NCBI GenBank assembly: GCA_964401455.1 | Contig: CAYNYI010000007.1 | Coordinates: forward strand, 1-47,622 | Direction: 5' to 3' | Origin: CAYNYI01 sp964401455 | Lineage (GTDB): Bacteria; Fibrobacterota; OXYB2-FULL-49-7; CAYNYI01 | DNA: 47,622 nucleotides | Shown: in pieces, positions 16,454 to 23,874 of the stretch | Numbering within the stretch: the stretch's first letter is position 1 | Layout: the number at the start of each line of letters is the position of its first letter | Position numbers and translations under genes: made by a program | The notes under the pieces: generated by a model | Database searches by the model: none | What the model saw: only the letters and a program-made list of their open reading frames with translations | Told to the model about the DNA's origin: nothing

Positions 16454-17983
16454 TTATTCTCCGGTTTCGGCCTGTTCCTTTTTTTCTTCTTCTTCCTGCT
16501 CTTCTTCGGAAACTTCATCGCCGGATTCGTCGGCATCTTCCGATTCGGCGTCTTCTTCTTCGTATTCCTCCTCGTATTCCTCGTATTCCTCCTCGACGCT
16601 CAGGAGTTCTTCTTTTTCCTCTTCCGACATTTCATTGAATTCATCGGTACCGACAACGTCTATCTTGGCACCGAAAAGAGCTGAAGCGAGCCTGAGGTTC
16701 TGTCCTCCCCGTCCGATGATAGCGGCGAGGTACTCTTCGTCAGCGATAATAATTACTTTTTCTTCACTAAGTATGTTAACTTTTCTGATTTCGGAAGGGG
16801 CAAATATGCGTTTTATGTAAGTTTCGGGTTCAAGTGTATAATTAACAATGTCGATTCTTTCATTTGAAAGTTCTCTCACAACATTCTGGACCCTGTTTCC
16901 CTTCATTCCCACGCAGCTTCCGACAGGATCTATTTTGTCTTCTTTAGTGTGAACCGCTATCTTGGCCCTGTTGCCGGGGTCGCGTGCTACCGCCTTTATC
17001 GTGACTATACCCTCATCAATTTCAGGAACTTCAAGCTTGAACAACTCTCTCAGAAAATCGGGGCTTGTCCTTGAAAGAATAATCTGCGGACCGGTGGAGG
17101 ATATTCTTACGTCGATAATAACAGATCTTACTGTGTCGCCCTGGCGAAAACGCCCTTTTTCTTTTCTTATCTGTTCGCTGAAAGGAATAAAGCCTTCGGC
17201 GCGTCCGAGGTTTATAAGCATTCCGCCGCGGTCTATCTGCTGGACGGTTCCGCTTATGAGTTCTCCGACTCTTTCGGAGTATGCTTCATGGATTCTCAAT
17301 CTCTCAGCTTCCCGTATGCGCTGCATTACTATCTGTTTTATGGATGTTATTATATTTCTTCCGAAAAAGGCAAGCGGGATGTCTACGACCATTTCCTGGC
17401 CGGTTCTAAGCTCGGGAGAGTACTCTATAACCGTGGGATCCTGAGAGTTCAGGGCGAAGCCTTTTCTTTTGAGGGTGAATTCAAGCCCTTTCTCATCGTC
17501 GCGGTCAAGAGTTATAACAACATCTTCACCTTCTTTATCGCGAAGCATCTGCAAAATTTCTCTCGTGTTTTTACCTCTGACTTTTTCCTTGTTGATGGCG
17601 GTGATTTTATCCTTGTCAAGAAGTCCCATCCTGAAGAAAAGTCCACCCGGGACGGGTGGAACAACCTTCAGTTCCTGAGTCTTGGAGTTTTTACTTTTTT
17701 CGACAAGTTTAAAACTCACCACCGGGTGCAGCCTTTCAGCTTCTTCAAGGAGTATCTGTGTTTCTTCTTCTTCGCGGTCGATCTCTTCCACTATATCTAC
17801 TGCCAAGGCCATCTCAATCGCACCGTTATTGCGGTCGATGGTAACTTCAATATTTTTTTGCATTTTAAGATATTTTTTAGCTGCAGAGGCGAAGCTTGAG
17901 CAGAGCGTCTGCATCACCATGTCCATGCTGATATTTTTTTCTTTGGCGATATCGCCTATCATGTCGTTGAGGCCCTGGAACAT
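16454..17983 (-). CDS. nusA: transcription factor NusA with a PDZ-like insertion
   Basis: NusA binds RNA polymerase and controls pausing, termination and antitermination. Here the usual N-terminal domain (1-86) is interrupted at about residues 88-175 by a segment that reads as a PDZ domain: a hydrophobic strand, PVPGGLFFRMGL (111-121), DKITAINKEKVRG (125-137), then EDVVITLDR and LEFTLKR. The N-terminal domain resumes near 193 (GQEMVVDIPLAFFGR), followed by S1 (about 238-305) and two KH domains (RDPGNRAKIAV; AIIGRGGQNLRLASALF). From 451 the chain is an acidic Glu-rich tail with no AR repeats. The start has AAGGAG upstream. The rest is canonical, so the factor should still be functional. Confidence 0.96.
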   Translation of the reverse strand: MFQGLNDMIGDIAKEKNISMDMVMQTLCSSFASAAKKYLKMQKNIEVTIDRNNGAIEMALAVDIVEEIDREEEETQILLEEAERLHPVVSFKLVEKSKNSKTQELKVVPPVPGGLFFRMGLLDKDKITAINKEKVRGKNTREILQMLRDKEGEDVVITLDRDDEKGLEFTLKRKGFALNSQDPTVIEYSPELRTGQEMVVDIPLAFFGRNIITSIKQIVMQRIREAERLRIHEAYSERVGELISGTVQQIDRGGMLINLGRAEGFIPFSEQIRKEKGRFRQGDTVRSVIIDVRISSTGPQIILSRTSPDFLRELFKLEVPEIDEGIVTIKAVARDPGNRAKIAVHTKEDKIDPVGSCVGMKGNRVQNVVRELSNERIDIVNYTLEPETYIKRIFAPSEIRKVNILSEEKVIIIADEEYLAAIIGRGGQNLRLASALFGAKIDVVGTDEFNEMSEEEKEELLSVEEEYEEYEEEYEEEDAESEDADESGDEVSEEEQEEEEKKEQAETGE

Positions 17984-18006
17984 TTTAATCTCCTTAATAG
18001 GTATAT

Positions 18007-18492
18007 TTAAATTTTAACTGCTGTTTTGGCTTCTTTAATTTTGGAGTAGGGGATTTCCATTCGCACCGGTGATGCCTTTTTCCGGGCATCGCTTTCCGCC
18101 AGAAAGACTATACCATCACCGGAACTTGAACTCAATGTTCCCGTAAGTTTCAGAGGAGGTTTTTTCTCCTCATCGGGATAGAGTGATACTTTTATAAAAC
18201 GCCCTCTGTTTCTTCTATAGTCATCCGGTTTTTCCAGGCTTCTTCCTATTCCCGGCGATGAAACTTCTATAGAGTACTTTTCAGCCCTCTCGTCCTCCGC
18301 GCCAAACCTGAAAACAAAACTGCGGTGAATTTTAGCACATTCATCCAGGCCGATTCCGCCTTCTTTGTCTACAAAAATTCTTATCCTGGATTGCCCTTTT
18401 TGTTCTTCGATATCGACAAGTTCCACGGAATTTTCCCGGCAGAGCTCTTCAAGAAGAGGCCTTATCTTTGTTTTTATGTCCAATATTTCCAT
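18007..18492 (-). CDS. rimP: ribosome maturation factor RimP
   Basis: RimP acts early in 30S assembly. The 161-residue product has the family blocks VELVDIEEQKG, the RIFVDKEGGIGLDEC stretch, and VSSPGIGRSL, which is the family hallmark. I use the ATG at 18492, because MEILDIK leads directly into the fold; an upstream ATG at 18531 lies in a hairpin (18511-18535) and is unlikely. It is the first gene of the rimP-nusA-infB operon, 23 bases before nusA. Confidence 0.94.
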   Translation of the reverse strand: MEILDIKTKIRPLLEELCRENSVELVDIEEQKGQSRIRIFVDKEGGIGLDECAKIHRSFVFRFGAEDERAEKYSIEVSSPGIGRSLEKPDDYRRNRGRFIKVSLYPDEEKKPPLKLTGTLSSSSGDGIVFLAESDARKKASPVRMEIPYSKIKEAKTAVKI

Positions 18493-18510
18493 TTTTTTCT
18501 CATTAAACGG

Positions 18511-18535
18511 AAAAATGGGCCGGTAGCCCATTTTT
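18511..18535 (-). promoter_or_regulatory. leader hairpin at the 5' end of the rimP operon mRNA
   Basis: A 10-bp perfect stem AAAAATGGGC/GCCCATTTTT closes a 5-base loop. By the promoter call at 18544-18572 it would be almost the first thing transcribed. It could protect the 5' end, act as an attenuator, or block the upstream ATG at 18531. On either strand it is followed by a short T run, so it could also terminate. Confidence 0.45.
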
Positions 18536-18543
18536 GTGGTGAT

Positions 18544-18572
18544 AATATACTATAATAAAGAACTTTATTCAA
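18544..18572 (-). promoter_or_regulatory. promoter of the rimP-nusA-infB operon
   Basis: On the minus strand TTGAAT (18572-18567) and TATATT (18549-18544) are separated by 17 bases. The predicted transcript starts near 18537, just before the leader hairpin. The region is divergent to lptE. Confidence 0.55.
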
Positions 18573-18625
18573 TAGTTTTGTTAATAAAAAAACGGACGGC
18601 TTCTTTTAGCAGTTTATTAAGCCTG

Positions 18626-19141
18626 ATGCAACTTATTATTTTCTTAGTCATGATTAGGATTTTTATATCGACAGGTTTACTTTTGTATCTTCTCACAGGA
18701 TGCTACAGCTTTACCGGTTCTGCTCTTCCGCAGTATTTGCGTACGGTAAGAATTCCCCTGGTGGAAAACCGTACTGTGAATACCTCTGTGGATAATAATC
18801 TCCACAGAAGTCTTACCGATGAATTTGTGTCTGCAAGCGGCCTGAGGATGGTGAATTCAAATGCTCATTCGGAACTGCGGGTGACACTTCTGAATTTCGC
18901 GAATACCATGGACGCGTATGCCCGCCGGGGATCGGATGATTATGATGTTACGCAGTTTCGGGTATCCATAAGGCTTGAAGCCGTCTTCTTCAATAATGTT
19001 AAATCAGAAGAAATCTATTCCGGTAAAATTAATGCCTGGGGTGTTTACGACAGGGATGGCGGTACAGAGGCCGAGGCTGTCGACAAAGCGGTTGAAATGG
19101 CTGTTCGGGAAATAATAAATGAGACCGTTTCGGACTGGTAA
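18626..19141 (+). CDS. LptE-like outer-membrane lipoprotein
   Basis: The 171-residue product has a lipoprotein signal ending LLTGC with Cys at residue 26, so the mature protein is lipid-anchored. The mature part begins YSFTGSALPQYLRTVRIPLVENRT and continues as alpha/beta, the pattern of LptE, which plugs the LptD barrel and helps place lipopolysaccharide in the outer leaflet. The family is very divergent, so this is a pattern call. Start is uncertain: ATG at 18626 or 18650; neither has a clear ribosome binding site. The frame extends upstream to 18536 without a plausible start. No lptD is in the window. Confidence 0.7.
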   Translation: MQLIIFLVMIRIFISTGLLLYLLTGCYSFTGSALPQYLRTVRIPLVENRTVNTSVDNNLHRSLTDEFVSASGLRMVNSNAHSELRVTLLNFANTMDAYARRGSDDYDVTQFRVSIRLEAVFFNNVKSEEIYSGKINAWGVYDRDGGTEAEAVDKAVEMAVREIINETVSDW

Positions 19142-19177
19142 TAATAAACATATTAAATCCTGCCACTTGGAGGAAAA

Positions 19178-20011
19178 ATGAAATTTACAAAAATGCACGG
19201 TATAGGCAACGATTATGTTTTTGTTGACTGTTTTAAGAATGATGTCCCGGATCCTGCCGCGGTGGCACGTTATGTAAGCCACAGGCATTTCGGAATCGGA
19301 TCTGACGGTCTTATACTTATCAAACCTTCTGACCGCGGGGATGCTGCAATGGAAATGTACAATTCCGACGGTTCCCGGGCAGAGATGTGCGGAAACGGAA
19401 TACGATGTGTGGCAAAATATGTGTATGATCACGGAATTTCTGTCAAGGAGGACCTGGTAATTGAAACGGACGCCGGATTGATGCCCTTAAAGCTCAATAT
19501 CAGCGGAGATAAGGCCGAGAGTATAAAAGTTAACATGGGAATGCCAATGTTCGCTCCTGAAAAGATTCCCGTAAAAATTGAAGCTTTGAAACTTGTTAAT
19601 CATGAAATAATGGTCTCCGGAAGGGCTTTTTCTATTACGTGCGTCGGTATGGGGAATCCGCATTGTGTTATTTATGTTGATGATGTTTCTGATTTTCCTG
19701 TACATGAATACGGACCGGTAATAGAAAATATGGATATGTTCCCGGAGAGGACCAATGTTGAATTTGTAGAAGTAATCGAAAGTGGTGAGGTCCGGCAGAG
19801 AACATGGGAAAGAGGTTCCGGAGAGACCTGGGCATGTGGAACCGGAGCAAGCGCTGTTTGCGCGGCCGGAGTAGCCACAGGGCGTACCGGCAAAAAGCTT
19901 CTTAATCATCTAACCGGCGGGGATCTGGTCCTTGAATGGGAACAAGGCGGTCCTGTTTTTATGGAGGGGCCGGCGGTTGAAGTCTTCAGCGGAGAGATCA
20001 CTCTGCCGTAA
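19178..20011 (+). CDS. dapF: diaminopimelate epimerase
   Basis: DapF converts LL- to meso-diaminopimelate for lysine and peptidoglycan synthesis. Both catalytic cysteines are in place: Cys71 in EMCGNGIRC and Cys220 in WACGTGAS. The N-terminus MHGIGNDYVF and the 277-residue length are typical. GGAGG precedes the ATG, 36 bases after the LptE-like gene. It supports a meso-DAP peptidoglycan in this host. Confidence 0.97.
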   Translation: MKFTKMHGIGNDYVFVDCFKNDVPDPAAVARYVSHRHFGIGSDGLILIKPSDRGDAAMEMYNSDGSRAEMCGNGIRCVAKYVYDHGISVKEDLVIETDAGLMPLKLNISGDKAESIKVNMGMPMFAPEKIPVKIEALKLVNHEIMVSGRAFSITCVGMGNPHCVIYVDDVSDFPVHEYGPVIENMDMFPERTNVEFVEVIESGEVRQRTWERGSGETWACGTGASAVCAAGVATGRTGKKLLNHLTGGDLVLEWEQGGPVFMEGPAVEVFSGEITLP

Positions 20012-20023
20012 AAAAATAAATAC

Positions 20024-20052
20024 TTGCAAAATCGGCAGCCATTTAATATTTT
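20024..20052 (+). promoter_or_regulatory. candidate promoter for the small membrane protein and tRNA-Val
   Basis: TTGCAA (20024-20029) and TATTTT (20047-20052) lie 17 bases apart in the gap after dapF. Moderate match only. Confidence 0.35.
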
Positions 20053-20083
20053 TAACTCGTTTTAAAAGCATAAGGGTGATGAA

Positions 20084-20308
20084 ATGAAAGACGGATATTT
20101 TTTTAACAAAGTCAACAAATCAGTAATAGCCGGCGGGATATTTTTGATAGCCCTCGGTCTTTTCTTGCTCAGCCGTGGTCCGGCAGATAATCCGCTTTCA
20201 ATTACCGTTGCTCCTCTTGTCCTTTCATTTGCATTTTTTATTGTTATTCCTGTCGGTATAATGATTAATAAAGGGGACAGCGAAAAGAACGATAAAGAGG
20301 GCGCTTAG
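20084..20308 (+). CDS. small two-helix membrane protein, function unknown
   Basis: This 74-residue protein has two hydrophobic helices (about 14-31 and 40-62) separated by RGPADNPLSI and a charged Lys/Asp/Glu-rich tail. The size and pattern resemble DUF3098-type proteins, but I am not certain of membership. Its last codons and stop (TAG at 20306-20308) lie inside the 5' end of the tRNA-Val gene, so a transcript serving both must be cut through the end of this frame when the tRNA is processed. No function can be assigned. Confidence 0.65.
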   Translation: MKDGYFFNKVNKSVIAGGIFLIALGLFLLSRGPADNPLSITVAPLVLSFAFFIVIPVGIMINKGDSEKNDKEGA

Positions 20309-20372
20309 CTCAGTTGGTTAGAGCACTTGCCTTACAAGCAAGGGGTCACAAGTTCGACTCTTGTAGCGCCCA
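20299..20372 (+). tRNA. tRNA-Val (anticodon UAC)
   Basis: The cloverleaf is complete: acceptor stem GGGCGCT/AGCGCCC (20299-20305 with 20365-20371), D arm GCTC...GAGC, anticodon stem CTTGC/GCAAG with loop CTTACAA and anticodon TAC at 20333-20335, T arm ACAAG-TTCGACT-CTTGT, and discriminator A. CCA is not encoded. It overlaps the preceding small gene by 10 bases and is followed after 2 bases by a strong terminator. Confidence 0.97.
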
Positions 20373-20374
20373 TT

Positions 20375-20410
20375 AAAAGGGGCAGCCTTATTGAAAAGGC
20401 TGCCCCTTTT
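20375..20410. terminator. bidirectional rho-independent terminator
   Basis: A 15-bp perfect stem (20375-20389 with 20396-20410) with a 6-base loop begins AAAAGGGGC and ends GCCCCTTTT. It ends tRNA-Val transcription on the plus strand and, read the other way, the GH28 gene. Confidence 0.88.
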
Positions 20411-20428
20411 ATCTGGATTTATTTTATT

Positions 20429-21706
20429 TCAGGTTATATTCACACCGTTGACCGAAACATTATCTATTACAGTATTGCCGCAATTTTCTCTACAGCTCAC
20501 AGGGCAGGGAGATTTCTCCACATGAACCTCATTCAGGCGGATATTGCAAAACGGATTTTCCGCCAGACCATGAAAGTGAAGAGCTTTTTCGGCATAACCG
20601 CAGCTGATATGCTCCAATGTAATCCCTCTAAACTCAGTGGGAGTCCGCCCCTCCCTGAATTTACCATAGTCGTTGGTAAGAAATATGAGATGGCGGCCCG
20701 CATGCCGGACCGAAACATCTTTTATGTGAATATTATTAATAAAGCCGCCGCGGTCTTTATTTGATTTAAACTGGATCGCTTCTCCGTTTATTTTGCCCAT
20801 TCTTAGATTCTGTACATAGATATTTTCGACTCCGCCTGAGAGTTCACTTCCAACGGCAAAACCATGCAGAGCTTCAGGAATATCGCAATTTCGAATAACA
20901 ACATTACGGGTGGGAATTCCCGTTGTCCGTCCATCCCGGTCGCGCCCGGATTTCATCACGATAGCGTCGTCACCGTTTGTAAAGCGGCAGTTCTCTATTA
21001 AAACCTCTTCGCAGCTGTCAATATCCGCTCCATCGTTGTTTATAAAGAGACTGTTGCACGCAACTCCGCGGATGGTGATGTGCTTGCTGTACACGGGATG
21101 GATCATCCAGAACGGTGAGTTGGTCAGCATTACATCCTCTATCAATATACGCCGGCAGTTGACAAGATGGAGCATAGACGGCCTTAACTTATGTGTTTCT
21201 CCGAATTGCCGGTTTTTTAAGGGAACCGCTACTGCGCCGGCACGCCATGCTTCTGCTTGTGATTCTTTCTGTTCCCGTCTGAACGTACTCCATATGTCAG
21301 CCCCGCCGTCTATCACCCCTTTTCCCGTAATTGCGATGTCTTTCGCGTTAAGTGCATAAATCATAGGAGAGTAGTTATAAAGATTGATCCCCTCCCAGCG
21401 GCAGTAAACATTTGGGGTATAGTGCTTTGGATTTGAACTGAATCTGAGAAATGACCCATCACTCAGATGCAGTTCCACTCCGCTTTGAAGCCTTATGGGG
21501 CCTCGGCACAGGAACCGGCCCATCGGAATTCGGACTCGACCTCCGCCCTCCGCGGCACATTTTTCTATAGCGGCATCCACGGCCGGACGGATATTCTCTT
21601 CAATATCCTTTCCGAAGTCTTCCACGTAAAACCGGCGTTCCTGAATCCAGGGTTTCTGAATTCCTGTTATTATATTTTCTGCCTCTGGGAAAGAATTATT
21701 ATTCAA
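20429..21706 (-). CDS. GH28 family glycoside hydrolase (polygalacturonase-like)
   Basis: The 425-residue product is a right-handed beta-helix enzyme of the pectin-cleaving GH28 family. The three catalytic Asp are retained: NND (D225) and GDD (D246, D247), with the His in ALHG (H281) and GSELSGGV after it. The usual R-I-K substrate motif reads Q-F-K (312-314), so the galacturonate-binding Arg is missing and the substrate may differ. There is no signal peptide, so it probably acts on imported oligosaccharides. The start is TTG at 21706, with AAGGG upstream and no ATG before residue 62. It is a single-gene unit with its own promoter, operator and terminator. Confidence 0.85.
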   Translation of the reverse strand: MNNNSFPEAENIITGIQKPWIQERRFYVEDFGKDIEENIRPAVDAAIEKCAAEGGGRVRIPMGRFLCRGPIRLQSGVELHLSDGSFLRFSSNPKHYTPNVYCRWEGINLYNYSPMIYALNAKDIAITGKGVIDGGADIWSTFRREQKESQAEAWRAGAVAVPLKNRQFGETHKLRPSMLHLVNCRRILIEDVMLTNSPFWMIHPVYSKHITIRGVACNSLFINNDGADIDSCEEVLIENCRFTNGDDAIVMKSGRDRDGRTTGIPTRNVVIRNCDIPEALHGFAVGSELSGGVENIYVQNLRMGKINGEAIQFKSNKDRGGFINNIHIKDVSVRHAGRHLIFLTNDYGKFREGRTPTEFRGITLEHISCGYAEKALHFHGLAENPFCNIRLNEVHVEKSPCPVSCRENCGNTVIDNVSVNGVNIT

Positions 21707-21745
21707 ATTATGCTACCCTTGTTTACCGGAAAAGAATAGGAGTGA

Positions 21746-21763
21746 ATTATAAACGTTTATAAT
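21746..21763. promoter_or_regulatory. 18-bp palindromic operator (LacI-type core) of the GH28 gene
   Basis: A perfect 18-bp palindrome is centred on CG with the core AAACGTTT, which is the usual centre of LacI/PurR-family operators. It overlaps the -10 box of the GH28 promoter and lies 40 bases before the start codon. A bound repressor here would block RNA polymerase. No LacI-type gene is in the window. Confidence 0.55.
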
Positions 21764-21784
21764 AAGTTAATATCTTTCTGTAAA
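21756..21784 (-). promoter_or_regulatory. promoter of the GH28 gene
   Basis: On the minus strand TTTACA (21784-21779) and TATAAA (21761-21756) are 17 bases apart, each matching five of six consensus bases. The -10 box lies inside the palindrome. Confidence 0.6.
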
Positions 21785-21885
21785 ATTTTCCATTGAATTT
21801 AAGATTAAATCAAGATAACATTTTGTATTACGGACACCATTCATATATATTTGCCTTATAAACTTTTTTTAAACAAGACCGCTGC

Positions 21886-22635
21886 ATGCAATTTAAATGT
21901 TTCAGTCCGCGTAATGTCTTTAGAAATCATTTAGTATATGGCTTGCTCCGGAAATACCGAGTATCCGGGAATCTTCTTGACATAGGTTCCGGGGCAGGCT
22001 GCTGGGGACTGTTTGCGCACAAGCGGGGCTATAAAGTCGCGTTAATGGATCCGTCACCGGCGGCATGTTCTCCAAAAGAGGGGATTGGCCTGTTAAGATG
22101 TTCTGTTTCAGAAAAAGAACCGGGCATCTCTTATAATATCGTGACGCTAATGGAAGTCCTTGAACACATAAATGACGATGCCTCTTTTTTCAAGTCAGTT
22201 GGAAACTGGATAAAACCTCAAGGCTTACTCATAATAACGGTTCCTGTGAATCCGCGGCTTTGGAATATCTCCGATGAACTTGCCGGGCATTTTCGAAGAT
22301 ATACTGAAGATCGAATTGAAAATTTAGCAGCGCAGGCCGGTTTTAAGATTATTGAGTCAATAAGGTTCGGAGCTCCTTTCTCTTTTTCCCTCCGGAAAAT
22401 AACAGCCTTTTTAATGCTTCGGAAGAGAAAAAGCCTCATCACAAAAAAAATGACAGACCGGAGTTATTCAAGCGGATCCGACTATTTCGGAGCAGTAGGC
22501 GGAACTATGCTTTTGCTTTTTTATCCTGTCACTGTTATTGCCGGATACCTGGTGCGGGCTTTTGCCGGGATTTTCGGCGGAGACACTCTTGCGGTGGTCC
22601 TTGAAAAGGGAGCCGGCTTTACGGAGCAGATTTAG
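21886..22635 (+). CDS. class I SAM-dependent methyltransferase with C-terminal membrane segment
   Basis: The 249-residue product has the SAM-binding motif LDIGSGAGCWG (about 32-42), the acidic end of strand 2 (VALMDPS), and VTLMEVLEHI as post-I motifs, a UbiG-like pattern. Near the C-terminus (about 207-232) is a hydrophobic stretch that could anchor it to the membrane. Many such proteins sit in surface polysaccharide clusters or modify lipids; the substrate here is unknown. No strong ribosome binding site precedes the ATG. Confidence 0.8.
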   Translation: MQFKCFSPRNVFRNHLVYGLLRKYRVSGNLLDIGSGAGCWGLFAHKRGYKVALMDPSPAACSPKEGIGLLRCSVSEKEPGISYNIVTLMEVLEHINDDASFFKSVGNWIKPQGLLIITVPVNPRLWNISDELAGHFRRYTEDRIENLAAQAGFKIIESIRFGAPFSFSLRKITAFLMLRKRKSLITKKMTDRSYSSGSDYFGAVGGTMLLLFYPVTVIAGYLVRAFAGIFGGDTLAVVLEKGAGFTEQI

Positions 22636-22658
22636 GTACAGACAGCGGAAAATACTCC

Positions 22659-23006
22659 GTGGAAGCTTATATTTTCACAGAGAATCCTGATACTTTGCTG
22701 ATTTATGATTTTGTTTGTTCTGGCTCTCTTTGCACAGGGGACACTACCGGTAAAGATATTGGCGGAATGGGTATTATTTACGGAGAAATGATAACGACGG
22801 ATGAATCTGGCATGGGTCTTGAAATTGATGCTATAGAACCCGGTACGCCGCCGGATACCTTTTATACCATTACGGTTGTATATCCTTCGGTGACTCTTTA
22901 TAAGTTGGTCTTAGGCGACGGCGGAGAGAACGACAGCGCCGTAATAAACGAAGAAAACAGTATTACGGGCATCGGTTCGAATCCGGAATATTTCTATAAA
23001 GATTGA
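22659..23006 (+). CDS. hypothetical acidic protein of unknown function
   Basis: This 115-residue frame starts with GTG at 22659 (GGAAAA upstream) 23 bases after the methyltransferase. It is rich in Gly, Asp, Glu and Thr and looks like beta-strand sequence, for example DTFYTITVVYPSVTLYKLVLG. There is no signal peptide or motif I recognise. It may be a small secreted-domain fragment or a remnant of a longer surface protein. It ends 5 bases before the converging hflC stop. Confidence 0.45.
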   Translation: MEAYIFTENPDTLLIYDFVCSGSLCTGDTTGKDIGGMGIIYGEMITTDESGMGLEIDAIEPGTPPDTFYTITVVYPSVTLYKLVLGDGGENDSAVINEENSITGIGSNPEYFYKD

Positions 23007-23011
23007 GCTCT

Positions 23012-23860
23012 TTATTGCGGAGACTGAAGTCCCTTAAGAAAGCCCTTGTTTACAGGCAGTACTATTGTTGAGGCCGTGTCAATTACTTTTCTGTAAGTCT
23101 CAAGGGATTTTACAAAAGAGAAGAAAGAAGGGTCTATAGCATAGACGTCCGCGGATATGGAGGCGGCTTCCGCGTCTCCTACCGCTTTTATTATTTGCGA
23201 CTTTTTATATGAATCGGCCATCAGTATCTCCTTTTTTTTATCGGCCTCGGCCCGTATTTTCTGGCTTTCTTCCTCCCCTTCTCCCCGGTATTTGGCTGCC
23301 TGCTGCATCCTTTCGGCGCGCATTCTTTCAAAAACAGCTTCTTCATTCTCCGGCGGAAGATCAGCTGTTTTTATTCTTACATCGACTACGCTGACCCCGT
23401 ATTCATCAAGTTTCCTGTTTGCGCTTTGCGCAACCGAGGACATGATTTCGAGCTTTTCAGAAGCTACTATTTCGTGGAGGGAATGTCTACCGAGTTTTTC
23501 CCTGAGGTCGGATTGTATTATTGAATTGATGCGAAGAGCACCGTTTTCAACAGTAAGAAGTGTGTTTTTAAATTTCTTCGGGTCTGTGATTTTCCACTTG
23601 GAGAAGCTGTCAATTAAAAGATATTTCTTGTCCATTGTGTTTATTTTGTCGGGAGTTTCGTCGATATTCAGGATCTTTTTTGAGTATATTTGGCTTCTCT
23701 CTATGAAAGGTACTTTAAATTTGAGGCCCGGTTTTCTGTGCGTCCTGACAATTTTTCCGAGCCTGGTAACTACGGCCTGCTCGGTTTCCGAAAGAATAAA
23801 TGCCGAGGAAAAAATTATTGCGAGAAGGCAGACAGATATTACAAAAAAGAATATTTTCAT
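23012..23860 (-). CDS. hflC: SPFH/band-7 protein HflC
   Basis: HflC has one N-terminal membrane helix (1-20) and a periplasmic SPFH domain (EQAVVTRLGKIVRTHRKPGLKFKVPF), followed by a helical region with EAVFERMRAERMQQAAKYRGEGEEE. With HflK it forms a large membrane cage that surrounds the FtsH protease. The 282-residue length is normal. It follows hflK by 14 bases. No ftsH or hflX is in the window. Confidence 0.93.
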   Translation of the reverse strand: MKIFFFVISVCLLAIIFSSAFILSETEQAVVTRLGKIVRTHRKPGLKFKVPFIERSQIYSKKILNIDETPDKINTMDKKYLLIDSFSKWKITDPKKFKNTLLTVENGALRINSIIQSDLREKLGRHSLHEIVASEKLEIMSSVAQSANRKLDEYGVSVVDVRIKTADLPPENEEAVFERMRAERMQQAAKYRGEGEEESQKIRAEADKKKEILMADSYKKSQIIKAVGDAEAASISADVYAIDPSFFSFVKSLETYRKVIDTASTIVLPVNKGFLKGLQSPQ

Positions 23861-23874
23861 TTTATTATCTCCGT

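Noticed and set aside
16437..16820. Ser-rich plus-strand frame of 127 codons
   Set aside because: It is the complement of the acidic C-terminal tail of NusA, whose GAA/GAG codons give TTC/CTC on the other strand.
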